A DNA stretch of 64,000 nucleotides from Moraxella macacae 0408225 (GTDB taxonomy: Bacteria; Pseudomonadota; Gammaproteobacteria; Pseudomonadales; Moraxellaceae). The DNA lies in the NCBI RefSeq assembly GCF_000320365.1, contig NZ_ANIN01000001.1, positions 930,001 to 994,000 on the forward strand. The letters are read 5' to 3'. The position numbers were made by a program, and so were the translations under genes. The notes under the pieces were generated by a model that ran no database searches, had not been told where the DNA came from, and saw only the letters and a program-made list of their open reading frames with translations. Positions 1 to 9,964 of this stretch are shown piece by piece; the first letter of the stretch is position 1, and every line of letters begins with the position of its first letter.

Positions 1-284
1 TGTGGCGTGTAGCCTTTTGGTTTTTCGTAATCGGCGTTGTCCAAAAACTTATCACGCTGCTCGTTGATAAATTTTTTGGCGTCTTTATCGATCATGCTTA
101 GATGATTTTCATTAATTAGCATGGTTTGCAGTTCAAGCCACTCATGCCAAGCTTTGGCTGATACAGTGTCTTGAATTTCTTGCCCTTTGGCATTGGGAAA
201 AGGCGGTGCGGGGAGTTTTGGTAGATTTTGCTTGTATTTGCGACAAAAAACCAAATTGGCTTTTGGGTTAAACATTTCGGTCAT
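1..284 (-). CDS. yggX: YggX-family Fe(II)-trafficking / oxidative damage protection protein (3' end cut by window)
   Basis: The minus strand from position 284 encodes a small soluble protein that runs off the window edge after about 94 residues, close to the family's full length of about 90. It starts [14 protein letters not shown] and carries the family core as [17 protein letters not shown], matching the W-x-x-W/QTMLINE block of E. coli YggX; the conserved Cys near the N-terminus is present (residue 14). It ends in the typical GYTP segment. The family is linked to iron handling and protection of Fe-S clusters against oxidants. The start at 284 is preceded by AGGA at a good distance; the in-frame Met at residue 4 is an alternative. 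It is transcribed away from prfB. Confidence 0.88.
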   Translation of the reverse strand, partial: MTEMFNPKANLVFCRKYKQNLPKLPAPPFPNAKGQEIQDTVSAKAWHEWLELQTMLINENHLSMIDKDAKKFINEQRDKFLDNADYEKPKGYTP

Positions 285-320
285 AAAAAGTTCCTATCAT
301 AACACGGTTAAATGATTGCT

Positions 321-349
321 TTAACAAATTTGATAAAATATGTTAAAAT
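321..349 (+). promoter_or_regulatory. Candidate sigma-70 promoter of prfB
   Basis: TTAACA (321-326, one mismatch to the -35 consensus) and TAAAAT (344-349, one mismatch to the -10) are separated by exactly 17 bases and lie about 50 bases before the prfB start. The call rests on sequence match and spacing only, in AT-rich DNA. Confidence 0.45.
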
Positions 350-399
350 GTTTGTCAATTTTATTTTGTGCATTTTTATATATTATTAAGGCGACACTC

Positions 400-1495
400 A
401 TGGAAATCAACCCATTTTTAGAACATATCAAAGATTTAGCCGACCGTGGCGACCAACTTCGGAGGTATCTTTGACATCGAAAGCAAGCAAGAACGCTTAG
501 AAGAGCTAAACCTTGAATTAGAAAATCCAGAACTGTGGCAAGATCCTGATAAAGCCACCAAAATTAGCAAAGAAAAAGCCAAACTTGACGGCATTATTGG
601 CGTGATTGTGGCTCTCGATGAGCAGTTAGACGATGCTCGCGCTATGTTAGAATTGGCACAAGAAGAAAATGATGCAAGTCTTTTAGATGAAGTGCAAGCG
701 GAACTTAACGAAGCTGAAAATAACGTTGCTGATTTGGAATTTAAACGCATGTTTGGCGGAGAAATGGACAGCAATAACTGCTATTTAGATGTTCAAGCGG
801 GATCTGGCGGTACCGAGGCACAAGACTGGACGGAAATGTTGCTTCGTATGTATTTGCGTTGGTGCGAGGCTCACGGTTTTGATGCCAAAGTGGTGGAAGT
901 ATCCGAAGGTGGTGTGGCCGGATTAAAAAGTGCCTCTGTGTATATTAAGGGGGATTATGCTTTTGGGTGGTTGCGTACCGAAACTGGGGTGCATCGTTTG
1001 GTGCGTAAGTCGCCTTTTGACAGTAATAATGGCCGTCATACCTCGTTTTCTGCGGTGTTTGTATCACCTGAGATTGATGACAATATTGAAATTGACATAA
1101 ACCCTGCTGATTTGCGCGTGGATACTTACCGTTCAAGCGGTGCAGGTGGCCAGCATGTCAATACCACAGACTCTGCGGTGCGTATCACTCATTTACCAAC
1201 AGGGGTAGTGGTGGCGTGTCAAAGTGAGCGCAGTCAAATCTCCAACCGTGAAACGGCAATGAAAATGCTCCGTGCCAAACTGTACGAACGCGAAATGCAA
1301 ATGCGTATGGAACAACAACAAGCCTTGGAAGATTCTAAATCTGACATTGGTTGGGGTTCACAAATCCGCTCTTATGTGCTTGATGACTCGCGCATTAAAG
1401 ATTTACGCACAGGGGTAGAAACATCTAATACCACCGCGGTACTCAATGGCGATTTGGATAAATTTATTGAGGCAAGTTTAAAAGCAGGGCTGTAG
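400..1495 (+). CDS. prfB: Peptide chain release factor 2, expressed through a programmed +1 frameshift
   Basis: RF2 recognises UGA and UAA and triggers peptide release on the ribosome. The real gene starts at ATG 400 (AAGG ribosome site at 389-392). It reads 24 codons to CTT (469-471), meets an in-frame TGA at 472-474, and continues in the +1 frame from 473, giving 364 residues, the same size as E. coli RF2. The SPF codon-recognition tripeptide falls at residues 204-206 and the catalytic GGQ at 249-251, each one residue from the E. coli positions. Starting at an internal codon near 446 would miss the first exon-like segment. Expression is self-limiting: abundant RF2 terminates at the internal UGA, scarce RF2 lets the ribosome slip. 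Confidence 0.97.
461..475 (+). promoter_or_regulatory. prfB programmed +1 frameshift site
   Basis: The site reads AGG TAT CTT TGA C. An internal Shine-Dalgarno-like GGAGG lies just before the CTT-TGA slippery codon pair, and a C follows the stop, the poor-termination context known from E. coli prfB. The mRNA slips from CTT to TTT and continues with GAC. Confidence 0.96.
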
Positions 1496-1601
1496 TTTTG
1501 GCAGCCATTTTGACAAATTGTTTTGATAAAGTTGTTTTGATAAAACGGTTGCAATGTTAAAAACAGCAATTAGCAAGGAAATTTTAAAAAAAGGAGTTTT
1601 T

Positions 1602-2132
1602 ATGATTTATCAATACCAAGATAAAAAAATCACCCATAACACGCCGTTTACAGGTTGGATAGCCGAGTCCGCTCAAGTGATAGGCGATGTTGTGTTGGGT
1701 GAAAATGTCAGTGTCTGGTTTGGAGCGGTGATTCGTGGTGATAACTGTACTATCCACATTGGAGATGATACCAATATCCAAGAAAACTGCGTCATTCATA
1801 CCGATGCAGGCATTCAAGTTCATATCGGACAAGGCGTAACAGTTGGACATTTGGCAATGTTGCACGGTTGCACGATTGGTGATAATAGCCTAATCGGTAT
1901 CGGTGCTGTGGTGCTAAATCATGCCAATATTGGCAAAAATTGTCTCATTGGTGCAAATACACTCATCACCGAAGGCATGCAAATTCCTGATAATTCAGTG
2001 GTTATGGGAAGTCCTGGTAAAGTGGTAAAAACCTTAAGTTGGGAACAGGCGGAGAAACTTAAACTTTCCGCCCAAATGTATGTTGAAAAAGCCCAAAGTT
2101 TTAAACAAAACTTAACCGTAATTGAATTGTAG
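1602..2132 (+). CDS. Gamma-class carbonic anhydrase-like hexapeptide-repeat protein (YrdA/PaaY family)
   Basis: A 176-residue left-handed beta-helix protein. Repeated hexapeptide turns (IGDDTNI, IGQGVTV, IGDNSLI, IGKNCLI) fill residues about 25-140, followed by a C-terminal helix. The three zinc-binding histidines of the gamma-carbonic anhydrase family are all in place: H66 (VIHTD), H83 (GHLA) and H88 (LHGC). Members bind Zn or Fe as trimers; many have weak or undetected CO2 hydration activity, so the cellular role is open. The ATG at 1602 has a strong AAGGAG at 1591-1596 and gives the normal family length; in-frame codons further upstream would add an unsupported extension. Confidence 0.9.
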   Translation: MIYQYQDKKITHNTPFTGWIAESAQVIGDVVLGENVSVWFGAVIRGDNCTIHIGDDTNIQENCVIHTDAGIQVHIGQGVTVGHLAMLHGCTIGDNSLIGIGAVVLNHANIGKNCLIGANTLITEGMQIPDNSVVMGSPGKVVKTLSWEQAEKLKLSAQMYVEKAQSFKQNLTVIEL

Positions 2133-2166
2133 TGATTTGGTTGTAGTGTTTGCCAATAATAGTGTT

Positions 2167-2210
2167 TGCCAATAAAACGTTAAGCGATTGATTGACGCGT
2201 TTTATTGGCA
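2167..2210. terminator. Bidirectional terminator between carbonic anhydrase and betT-like genes
   Basis: A perfect 13-bp inverted repeat (TGCCAATAAAACG, 2167-2179, against 2198-2210) with an 18-base loop sits between two convergent genes. AT-rich arms would place U-rich tracts on both strands. A direct repeat of AGTGTTTGCCAATA flanks its left arm. Confidence 0.65.
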
Positions 2211-2265
2211 GTTTTGTTAGCAATTGATAAAAATTTGTTAGCAATTGACAAAAACGATTGATCGT

Positions 2266-4338
2266 TTATTCATCAAACACAGGGCGATTGCCTGGCGTGG
2301 CACGGTTAAAATGCAAAAACGCCCGATGTCTTTCATATTTATCAAGAATGTCATTAATGACTTGTTCTTTGTCATAACCTGACAAATCATTGCCTTGTAA
2401 CCCATCAAACAAATGTGTTTCTAAGCGGTAATAGTTGTTTTGACCATCAGGGACAATGGGGCGTATTGGTACAGGATATGCCACAGGGTGAATGCCATAG
2501 ATAAAGTTTTGTTCGTTTTGATAAACGATCTCCAGATCAATTTGATACAAATCAGCATGTTCTGCCAAATCAGCCTGCTCTGTTATTGGTGTATTATTTA
2601 CCATAACCGACAAACCTTTTTTGGCAAGTTCGGTTGCAACCGTTTGTATTGCAGGTAGACAGATGGTATCCAGTGTGGATTTGGTTGTGGTTTTATCTGG
2701 GTAAGAGGTGATGCGGTTTAGGCGTGTTTGCCAGTTGTGAATGTCAACGTTACCGGTTACAGGGCCTGCGTTAATTTTAGTAGATGCTTCGCGAAAATCT
2801 TCTAAGCGTAATGACTTAAACAAGCCTGCCATTACAAAAAACATCACAAAACTAAAAGGCAAGCCCATGATAATGGTTGCTTTTTGTAGTGCTGTAACCC
2901 CATCTGTCATAAGCATAGCAATGGTTAACGCACCAATGACCACCGCCCAAAAAATACGATTCCACACAGGAGGCATGCTATGACTGTCTTTACTTTTATA
3001 GCTAAAACTGCTTAATACCAACGCCCCTGAATCTGCTGATGTAACATAAAACAAAAATCCTGAAATAAATGCCAAAACCGCGGTAAATTCAAACCATGGA
3101 TAAAATGACAACAATTCAAAAAAACCAATTTCAGGGCGCGCTGTTACTTTTTCAGCAAATGCAACATTGCCCTTAATCACTTGATCTAAAGCACTGTTAC
3201 CCATGATAGACAACCATGCCAATGTAAACATAAACGGAATTGACAATGTGCCTAACACAAATTGACGTATGGTGCGTCCTTTAGAAATTTGTGCTAAAAA
3301 CAAACCAACAAAAGGCGACCACGCAATCCACCATGCCCAAAAAAACAGTGTCCAATCTTGTACCCATTGTTGCGTTTTGGCAGATTGTTCATAAGCAAAG
3401 GTATTTAGGGTTAAACTTGGAAATTGTGCCAAATAATCCCCCACATTTTGTACCATTGCGTTTAACAAAAATTCGGTATTGCCCAAAAACAACACAAACA
3501 ACATTAAACCTATGGCAAAATAAATGTTTAATTCTGATAAAAATTTAATGCCTTTTGACACTCCTGTGGTTACAGAAATAATGGTTAAAATCACCGCAAG
3601 CACAATCAAAATCAATTGCCAAACCAGGCTTTCTGGTACGCCAAAAATAATGTGTAAGCCATAATTTAATTGCACAACTCCAATACCACAAGTGGTTGCA
3701 ATGCCAAAAATTGCCCCCAAAATTGCTGCCACATCTACGGTATCACCTGCAACGCCGTTAATTTTTTTGCCAATCATCGGATATAAAGCAGAGCGAATCG
3801 ACAAAGGCAAATTATAACGAAATGCAAAATAACCCAGTGCAATGCCAATCAAAGCATACATAGACCACCCTGTCATGCCATAGTGAAAAATCGTCCACAT
3901 CAAGGCTTCACTGGCTGCTTTTGCTGTTTGTGGATCGCCAATCGGTGGCGACATATACTGTACAATCGGTTCGGCTACCGAAAAAAACATCAAATCAATG
4001 CCAATGCCAGCAGCAAACAGCATAGCCGACCAACTTAACAGGCTAAATTCAGGGCGTGAGTGTTTTGGACCAAGTTTAATATCCCCATAACGCGAAAACG
4101 CCAAAAACAACACAAAAATAATACACACACTGGCTGCAAAAAAATAATACCAACCAAACGTATGACTTACCCAACCAAGCACGGTATCTAAAATCAGCGA
4201 TGCACTTTGGTTAAATAAAATTGTATAAAAACTAAAAAATACAATAATTGCAGCCGATAGGTAAAATACGGCTTTATTGAGTTTGGTTGGGGGAATATCA
4301 TGCTTATTTTCTTCTTTTGTTAAATCCAAATTATTCAT
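2266..4338 (-). CDS. betT: BCCT-family choline/betaine transporter (BetT-like)
   Basis: A 690-residue inner-membrane protein with about 12 hydrophobic segments followed by a long (about 170-residue) cytoplasmic tail, the layout of E. coli BetT (677 aa). Family Trp-rich blocks are visible: HYGMTGWSMYALIG in the middle and WWIAWSPFVGLFLAQISKGR later. It is expected to import choline by proton- or sodium-coupled transport and to feed the neighbouring BetA and BetB enzymes, from which it is divergently transcribed. I chose Met at 4338 because AGGG precedes it and the protein then begins with a short soluble N-terminus; 24 further codons are open upstream but unlike the family. The tail may sense osmolarity, as in BetT/BetP. 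Confidence 0.92.
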   Translation of the reverse strand: MNNLDLTKEENKHDIPPTKLNKAVFYLSAAIIVFFSFYTILFNQSASLILDTVLGWVSHTFGWYYFFAASVCIIFVLFLAFSRYGDIKLGPKHSRPEFSLLSWSAMLFAAGIGIDLMFFSVAEPIVQYMSPPIGDPQTAKAASEALMWTIFHYGMTGWSMYALIGIALGYFAFRYNLPLSIRSALYPMIGKKINGVAGDTVDVAAILGAIFGIATTCGIGVVQLNYGLHIIFGVPESLVWQLILIVLAVILTIISVTTGVSKGIKFLSELNIYFAIGLMLFVLFLGNTEFLLNAMVQNVGDYLAQFPSLTLNTFAYEQSAKTQQWVQDWTLFFWAWWIAWSPFVGLFLAQISKGRTIRQFVLGTLSIPFMFTLAWLSIMGNSALDQVIKGNVAFAEKVTARPEIGFFELLSFYPWFEFTAVLAFISGFLFYVTSADSGALVLSSFSYKSKDSHSMPPVWNRIFWAVVIGALTIAMLMTDGVTALQKATIIMGLPFSFVMFFVMAGLFKSLRLEDFREASTKINAGPVTGNVDIHNWQTRLNRITSYPDKTTTKSTLDTICLPAIQTVATELAKKGLSVMVNNTPITEQADLAEHADLYQIDLEIVYQNEQNFIYGIHPVAYPVPIRPIVPDGQNNYYRLETHLFDGLQGNDLSGYDKEQVINDILDKYERHRAFLHFNRATPGNRPVFDE

Positions 4339-4625
4339 ATAAAAAAGACCCTTTTTTGTAAAAATCCTATGAATTATCAATATTTTAACGCCAAGATTAA
4401 ATGTTAACAAAACTTTAAAATTGATTAATGTTAAAATAAATTACAGAATAATAACAAGAATTATAATTAAAATCAAATATTTGCGGTTTTTAATGATTTT
4501 TGCTATTATAATTGTTGTTTTATTTTTACTAAAAAATGATATCTTTTTTTATTAATTTCTTTTTTTATTAGTTGATGTATCGGATTTATTAAGTTATCAA
4601 ATGATACAAATATTTTGGAGTTTTT
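4339..4625. promoter_or_regulatory. Divergent bet promoter region
   Basis: Very AT-rich 287-base spacer that must hold the promoters of both betT (left) and betB-betA (right). I see no gene, no tRNA and no betI repressor here. Several TATAAT-like hexamers occur but base composition makes a specific call unsafe. Confidence 0.5.
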
Positions 4626-6107
4626 ATGTCAAATTTAACACAATCATTATACATTCATGGACAATACGTCAATGCCACAAGTGATAAAACCTTTGACACA
4701 ATCAATCCTGCCACAGGCGAGGTAATTGCCAGTATTCAGGTGGCATCGAAAGCGGATATTGAAAAAGCGGTACAATCGGCCAAACAAGGACAAAAAATTT
4801 GGGCAAATATGACTGCGGTTGAACGCAGCCGTATTTTGTTAAAGGCGGTGTCGATTTTGCGCAAGCGTAATGATGAACTTGCCAAACTTGAAACCATAGA
4901 TACAGGCAAGGCAATTAGCGAAACCATAGCGGTTGATATTGTAACAGGGGCAGATGTGCTTGAGTATTATGCAGGGCTTGCCACTTGTATTGAGGGCATT
5001 CAAGTGCCACTGCGTGAAAACAGTTTTTTTTATACACGCCGTGAACCTCTTGGAGTTGTGGCAGGCATTGGAGCGTGGAATTATCCCATTCAAATTGCTT
5101 TATGGAAATCCGCTCCGGCTTTGGCTGCTGGCAATGCGATGATTTTTAAGCCAAGCGAGGTTACACCGTTAACCGCCTTAAAATTGGCTGAAATTTATAC
5201 CGAAGCAGGCGTGCCTGATGGGGTGTTTAATGTGGTGCAAGGCGACGGTTCGGTTGGGGCTATGTTAACCGAACACAAAGAAATTGAAAAAATCTCATTT
5301 ACAGGCAGTGTGGCAACAGGCAAAAAAGTGATGGCATTGGCAGCAAGTTCATCGTTAAAAGAAATAACGATGGAGCTTGGTGGAAAATCACCACTGATTG
5401 TCTGTGAAGATGCAGATATGGATTTGGTAGCCGATGTTGCGATGATGGCAAATTTTTATAGCTCGGGGCAAGTTTGCACCAATGGTACGCGGGTGTTTAT
5501 TCCAAAATCCTTAAAAACCAAATTTGAACAAGCAATTGTTAAACGCATGACGTTTGTTAAACTTGGCGATCCGCTTGATCCTACTATTAACATGGGGCCT
5601 GTGGCAAGTTTTGCCCATATGGATAAAGTGTTGGATTATATCGAACAAGGCAAACAAGCAGGGGCAACGGTATTGTACGGCGGTTATCGTGCCACTAAAG
5701 AAGAAGTGGGTGATTTGGCTTGTGGGGCATTTGTTATGCCAACGGTGTTTACCGATTGTACCGATGATATGAGTATTGTTACCGATGAGATTTTTGGGCC
5801 GGTGATGAGTATTTTGACTTATGATACCATTGATGAAGCGATTGATCGTGCCAATCATACCGATTATGGACTAGCCGCAGGCGTGGTCAGCCAAAACATT
5901 AACACCGCTCATAAAATTATCCACAAACTGAACGCGGGTATTTGTTGGATAAATACCTGGGGCGAGTCGGATGCCAAAATGCCTGTCGGTGGTTACAAAC
6001 AATCAGGGGTTGGGCGTGAAAATGGCATCAGCACGCTTGAACATTATACGCGGATAAAATCCATACAAGTAGAAATGGACAAATTTGTGTCTGTATTTAG
6101 TGAATGA
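4626..6107 (+). CDS. betB: Betaine aldehyde dehydrogenase
   Basis: A 493-residue NAD(P)-dependent aldehyde dehydrogenase that oxidises betaine aldehyde to the osmoprotectant glycine betaine. The catalytic Cys is C284 ([11 protein letters not shown]) and the general base is E250 (TMELGGKSP). The FTGS dinucleotide-binding turn precedes them, and the Rossmann-like N-terminal part contains PWNYP-type [13 protein letters not shown]. Length matches E. coli BetB (490 aa). The start has GGAG 6-7 bases upstream. It is followed by betA after a 59-base gap, so the two are probably one transcript, and it lies divergent to the choline transporter. Confidence 0.95.
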   Translation: MSNLTQSLYIHGQYVNATSDKTFDTINPATGEVIASIQVASKADIEKAVQSAKQGQKIWANMTAVERSRILLKAVSILRKRNDELAKLETIDTGKAISETIAVDIVTGADVLEYYAGLATCIEGIQVPLRENSFFYTRREPLGVVAGIGAWNYPIQIALWKSAPALAAGNAMIFKPSEVTPLTALKLAEIYTEAGVPDGVFNVVQGDGSVGAMLTEHKEIEKISFTGSVATGKKVMALAASSSLKEITMELGGKSPLIVCEDADMDLVADVAMMANFYSSGQVCTNGTRVFIPKSLKTKFEQAIVKRMTFVKLGDPLDPTINMGPVASFAHMDKVLDYIEQGKQAGATVLYGGYRATKEEVGDLACGAFVMPTVFTDCTDDMSIVTDEIFGPVMSILTYDTIDEAIDRANHTDYGLAAGVVSQNINTAHKIIHKLNAGICWINTWGESDAKMPVGGYKQSGVGRENGISTLEHYTRIKSIQVEMDKFVSVFSE

Positions 6108-6166
6108 GATTTGTGTGATTTTTGACGAAATTTCACTTGCCAAATGAACGTTATTTAGGAATTGTT

Positions 6167-7882
6167 ATGACTGAAACTTATGATTATATTATTATTGGAG
6201 CAGGATCGGCCGGTAATGTGCTTGCTACGCGTTTAACCGAAGATAGTGATGTGAGTGTGTTGCTGCTAGAAGCCGGTGGTCCTGATTATCGTTTTGATTT
6301 TCGCACGCAGATGCCGGCTGCCTTGGCTTATCCTTTACAAGGGCGTCGTTATAATTGGGCGTATTTGACTGATCCTGAACCTTATATGGATAACCGCCGT
6401 ATGGAATGTGGTCGCGGTAAAGGACTTGGCGGTTCGTCTTTGATTAATGGCATGTGCTATATTCGTGGTAATGCAATGGATTTGGACAATTGGGCTACAT
6501 TAAAAGGGCTTGAAAACTGGACATATGCCGATTGTTTGCCCTATTATAAAAAAAGCGAAACGCGTGATATTGGCGAAAATGACTATCACGGTGGGCAAGG
6601 GCCTGTGCGTGTTGCGACTTCACAGCGTGATCAGGATATTGGCAATAACGTACTGTTTAATGCGATGGTGGAAGCCGGCGTACAGGCGGGTTATCCGCGC
6701 ACCGATGATTTAAACGGTTATCAACAAGAGGGTTTTGGGCCAATGGATAGAACGGTTACACCAAATGGCAGACGTTCATCTACCGCTCGTGGGTATTTGG
6801 ATATGTCAAAACAGCGGCCAAATTTAACCATCAAAACTCACGCGGTTACCGACAAAATTTTATTTTCTGGTAAGCGTGCTATTGGGGTGCAATATTTGCA
6901 AGGAAGCAGCACAAATCCTATTGTGGTGCATGCCAACCGCGAGGTGATTGTGTCAGCCGGAGCAATTGCATCACCGCAGATTTTACAACGATCTGGCGTG
7001 GGTAGCAAAACCTTGCTTGATGAATTTAAAATTCCTGTGGTGCAGGATTTGCCAGGCGTTGGGGAAAATTTACAAGATCATTTGGAAATGTATTTACAAT
7101 ACGAGTGCACAAAACCTGTATCCTTATACCCTGCGTTAAAATGGTATAATCAGCCTATGATTGGAGCTAAGTGGCTGTTTATGGGAACGGGCATTGGGGC
7201 GAGCAATCAGTTTGAGGCGGGTGGGTTTATTCGTACACGTCCAGAATTTGCCTGGCCGAACATTCAGTATCACTTTTTGCCTGTGGCAATTAATTATAAC
7301 GGCAGCAATGCAGTAGAAGAGCATGGTTTTCAGGCACATGTTGGTTCTATGCGATCGCCCTCGCGCGGACGTATCCGTTTAAAATCGTTAAATCCGCACG
7401 ATCACCCAAGCATTTTGTTTAATTATATGTCGCACGAACAAGATTGGCAAGAGTTTCGCGATGCCATTCGTATCACGCGCGAGATCATGCATCAGCCTGC
7501 CCTTGATCCTTACCGTGGGCGTGAAATTAGTCCAAGTGCCACTGCCAAAACCGATGCCGAGCTTGATGCTTTTGTGCGTCGTCATGCCGAGACTGCTTAT
7601 CACCCTTCTTGCAGCTGTAAAATGGGCGAAGATGACATGGCGGTTGTAGATGGCGAGGGGCGTGTGCATGGCATACAAGGTCTTCGCGTAGTAGATGCCT
7701 CCATCATGCCACTTATCATTACAGGCAACCTTAACGCCACCACGATTATGATGGGTGAAAAAATTGCCGATGCCATGCGCGGACAAAAATTGGCAAAATC
7801 CACCGTTTCTTATCACAAAGCCGATCCAAATATCCTACGCGGTAAACCTGTGCGTGTTTTTGATGAAATGATGTTAAAATAA
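6167..7882 (+). CDS. betA: Choline dehydrogenase (GMC oxidoreductase)
   Basis: A 571-residue FAD enzyme that oxidises choline to betaine aldehyde, probably at the inner membrane face. The FAD-binding GAGSAG lies at residues 11-16. The two GMC signatures are present ([17 protein letters not shown] near residue 85 and [15 protein letters not shown] near 265), and the active-site His is H479 in the HPSCSCKMG block. The start at 6167 has TAGGA six bases upstream and brings the FAD motif to the extreme N-terminus as in all relatives; 15 more codons are open upstream but implausible. It is the second gene of the betBA unit, followed by a clear terminator. Confidence 0.95.
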   Translation: MTETYDYIIIGAGSAGNVLATRLTEDSDVSVLLLEAGGPDYRFDFRTQMPAALAYPLQGRRYNWAYLTDPEPYMDNRRMECGRGKGLGGSSLINGMCYIRGNAMDLDNWATLKGLENWTYADCLPYYKKSETRDIGENDYHGGQGPVRVATSQRDQDIGNNVLFNAMVEAGVQAGYPRTDDLNGYQQEGFGPMDRTVTPNGRRSSTARGYLDMSKQRPNLTIKTHAVTDKILFSGKRAIGVQYLQGSSTNPIVVHANREVIVSAGAIASPQILQRSGVGSKTLLDEFKIPVVQDLPGVGENLQDHLEMYLQYECTKPVSLYPALKWYNQPMIGAKWLFMGTGIGASNQFEAGGFIRTRPEFAWPNIQYHFLPVAINYNGSNAVEEHGFQAHVGSMRSPSRGRIRLKSLNPHDHPSILFNYMSHEQDWQEFRDAIRITREIMHQPALDPYRGREISPSATAKTDAELDAFVRRHAETAYHPSCSCKMGEDDMAVVDGEGRVHGIQGLRVVDASIMPLIITGNLNATTIMMGEKIADAMRGQKLAKSTVSYHKADPNILRGKPVRVFDEMMLK

Positions 7883-7946
7883 TCAAACCAACCAAACCAA
7901 TCAAAATAACCAAAATAACTAAAATAACTGTTATTAAATGCTAAAT

Positions 7947-7977
7947 AAAAATGGGCGAATGATCGTCCATTTTTTTT
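7947..7977 (+). terminator. Rho-independent terminator of betBA
   Basis: A 12-bp stem (7947-7958 with 7963-7974, one G-U pair) closed by the four-base loop ATGA and followed by a run of T to 7977. Confidence 0.85.
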
Positions 7978-8031
7978 GTACGTTTTTTGTCAAAAGGATT
8001 GCGATGGTTTGCTATTTTTTTAAAAGTTGTT

Positions 8032-8050
8032 TATAATAATTCTCATTATC
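8032..8050. promoter_or_regulatory. Predicted Fur box
   Basis: Read on the minus strand, GATAATGAGAATTATTATA agrees with the 19-bp Fur consensus GATAATGATAATCATTATC at 16 of 19 positions. A second, weaker TATTATCATTCTTAAT element follows at about 8061. It lies 120 bases before the DUF1566 lipoprotein gene, a position suited to iron-dependent repression. Confidence 0.6.
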
Positions 8051-8171
8051 ATTTTAAAACTATTATCATTCTTAATTAACAAACGTTCAGTGATACCGAT
8101 GATTGTTTAACAAAGATGTTTAACAAAGATTGTTTTTTGCATTTGGTTATTACAAAAAATTAGGAGTAAAC

Positions 8172-9233
8172 ATGCAAACAAATTTTCACAAAAACTTGTC
8201 AATATTGACAATCGCTGTATCTGGTATGTTGTTGGCAGCTTGTGGTTCGAGCAATTCTAATACCAGTTCTGCCACGCCCCCAAAAGTTACAAAACCCGAC
8301 CCTAAACCCACCAACCCTAAGCCTGCCAACCCAAAACCCAGTACTCCCAAACCCAGTACGCCTAAACCTGCTGTAACTGACTTAAGTTTAGATCCAGAGC
8401 CTATCATTGGCAAGCCCTACCAACTCACACTGATTGGCACTCATTTACCAACTGATAAAACCTTGAGTGTTACAGGTTGTGATAAGCAAAACAAAATCAC
8501 CTTAACGGAAACCAAGCATATTTATCAATGCACCGCTCCTGCCAATGCCAATGACAATCATCAATTGGTTGTGTTAGACACAGATGGCAAAACCAAACTG
8601 TTTGACAAAACGGTTAAAATTGCCAAACCAAAAATAACCGCAAGCACCAACTTGCCTGTAACTGGCATTACGTTATGTGGCAATGATGACAAAAATAACG
8701 TTGAATGTGGCAAACTTGAGGGCAATTGGCGCGGGTTGCAACAAGACGGCGAGGTACAAGCAGGTCAAAAAATGAGCTATGAGTTGCGCCAGCACAATAA
8801 CGAAACTTGTGTTGTAGACAAGGTTACAGGCTTAACTTGGGAGCAAAAAACCGACAGTTATGATGGATTGCGCAGCAAATACAAGCAATACACATGGTAT
8901 AATTCAGATCCAAAAACCAATGGCGGTAATGCAGGCGATGCGTATAGCGACAATACTGAAAAATACATCAAAGAACTAAACGCCAGTAAATACTGCGGTT
9001 ACAGCGACTGGCGGTTACCAACTTATGTTGAACTTGACAGTATTGTGGATTACAGTGGTGAAAAACCAAAACTTAACAGTATCTTTAGCAACAATCAAGA
9101 AGATTTTTATTGGTCATCGACACCCAATGTCAATTTTATTACCTATGTGTGGGGCGTGAATTTTGACGGTGGTTTAAGTTATGGCAATAAGTTCGATGCA
9201 CTTTATGTGCGTGCTGTGCGTTCAGGATCTTAA
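8172..9233 (+). CDS. Surface lipoprotein with C-terminal DUF1566 (Lcl_C) domain
   Basis: A 353-residue predicted lipoprotein. The signal peptide ends in a lipobox LLAAC with Cys24 as the lipidated residue. Residues about 36-75 form a Pro/Lys/Thr spacer with PKPSTPKPSTPKP repeats, encoded by near-identical 15-base units. A middle region of unknown fold follows (about 75-190). Residues about 205-350 are a DUF1566 domain: VTGLTWEQK, SDWRLPTYVELDSI, FYWSSTP and YVRAVRSG. This domain occurs in the Legionella collagen-like adhesin and many secreted proteins; its biochemical function is not established. TAGGAG at 8161-8166 fixes the start. A Fur box lies upstream and a second DUF1566 gene lies downstream, so an iron-regulated surface pair is a reasonable inference. 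Confidence 0.82.
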   Translation: MQTNFHKNLSILTIAVSGMLLAACGSSNSNTSSATPPKVTKPDPKPTNPKPANPKPSTPKPSTPKPAVTDLSLDPEPIIGKPYQLTLIGTHLPTDKTLSVTGCDKQNKITLTETKHIYQCTAPANANDNHQLVVLDTDGKTKLFDKTVKIAKPKITASTNLPVTGITLCGNDDKNNVECGKLEGNWRGLQQDGEVQAGQKMSYELRQHNNETCVVDKVTGLTWEQKTDSYDGLRSKYKQYTWYNSDPKTNGGNAGDAYSDNTEKYIKELNASKYCGYSDWRLPTYVELDSIVDYSGEKPKLNSIFSNNQEDFYWSSTPNVNFITYVWGVNFDGGLSYGNKFDALYVRAVRSGS

Positions 9234-9311
9234 AAAAGACAACGATTTGGTTTAAGGTATTTATACAATTTCAGTGTGGGTAAAATCTACGCTATCAAAG
9301 GAAATCATCAT

Positions 9312-9824
9312 ATGAACAAAATATTAAAAATTTATAGCGGTGCATTGATTTTGGCAATAACTGCCACCACAAGCTATGCTGCCCAAACTTGTAGTAGTAA
9401 CATTTCGGCCACCACGCCAAGCAGTCGTTTTGAATTATTAAACGGCGGTAATGAAGTTAAAGACAAACAAACAGGTTTAATTTGGCAGCGCTGTAGTGTT
9501 GGACAAACATGGGACGGAAAATCTTGTACCGGAGAGGCAAAAAAATACACTTGGCAACAGGCTTTAAAAGCAACAAAAGAGATTGGCAATCACTACCGTT
9601 TGCCAAATATCAAAGAGTTAAAAACCATTTTGGAGCACCAATGCCAAACCCCTGCAATTAATACATCGATATTTGACAATACAGCAAGCAGTTATTACTG
9701 GTCTTCATCACCTCGTGCCAATCGGCATAAAAACGCATGGAGCGTAGATTTTGATAAAGGTCATGATAATGGCAACAACATTAAAACCAACAGCTATCCT
9801 GTGCGTGCTGTGCGTTCGCAGTAA
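9312..9824 (+). CDS. Secreted DUF1566 (Lcl_C) domain protein
   Basis: A 170-residue protein with a classical signal peptide (cleavage predicted after SYA, residue 23) and then a single DUF1566 domain: KQTGLIWQRC, YRLPNIKELKTILEHQC, SSYYWSSSP and YPVRAVRSQ. Four to five Cys in the mature part suggest disulfides in the periplasm or outside. It is not lipidated, unlike its neighbour upstream, with which it shares the same domain and orientation across a 78-base gap; they look like a divergent duplicated pair and may be co-transcribed. AAAGGA at 9298-9303 supports the start. The function is unknown. Confidence 0.8.
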   Translation: MNKILKIYSGALILAITATTSYAAQTCSSNISATTPSSRFELLNGGNEVKDKQTGLIWQRCSVGQTWDGKSCTGEAKKYTWQQALKATKEIGNHYRLPNIKELKTILEHQCQTPAINTSIFDNTASSYYWSSSPRANRHKNAWSVDFDKGHDNGNNIKTNSYPVRAVRSQ

Positions 9825-9878
9825 ACGTTCACAATCACAAAAAGCAAAACAAAAAAACGACAAACAGCAAAAATGACA

Positions 9879-9910
9879 AAAAACCAAATTCCAATGAGAA
9901 TTTGGTTTTT
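9879..9910. terminator. Terminator between DUF1566 gene and convergent lipoprotein gene
   Basis: A perfect 13-bp stem (AAAAACCAAATTC, 9879-9891, with 9898-9910) and a six-base loop. The arms end in A-run and T-run, so it can terminate both convergent genes. Confidence 0.85.
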
Positions 9911-9964
9911 TAGCGTTGCTAAGTTGTTGATTATTGTTGTTGATTATTGGTTGTTGGTTACTGA

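Noticed and set aside
436..774. 112-codon Ser-rich frame opposite prfB
   Set aside because: Ser-rich antisense of a certain gene with no start signal.
2266..4410. Starting betT 24 codons earlier at 4410
   Set aside because: No ribosome site, and the extra residues are unlike BCCT N-termini; Met 4338 follows AGGG.
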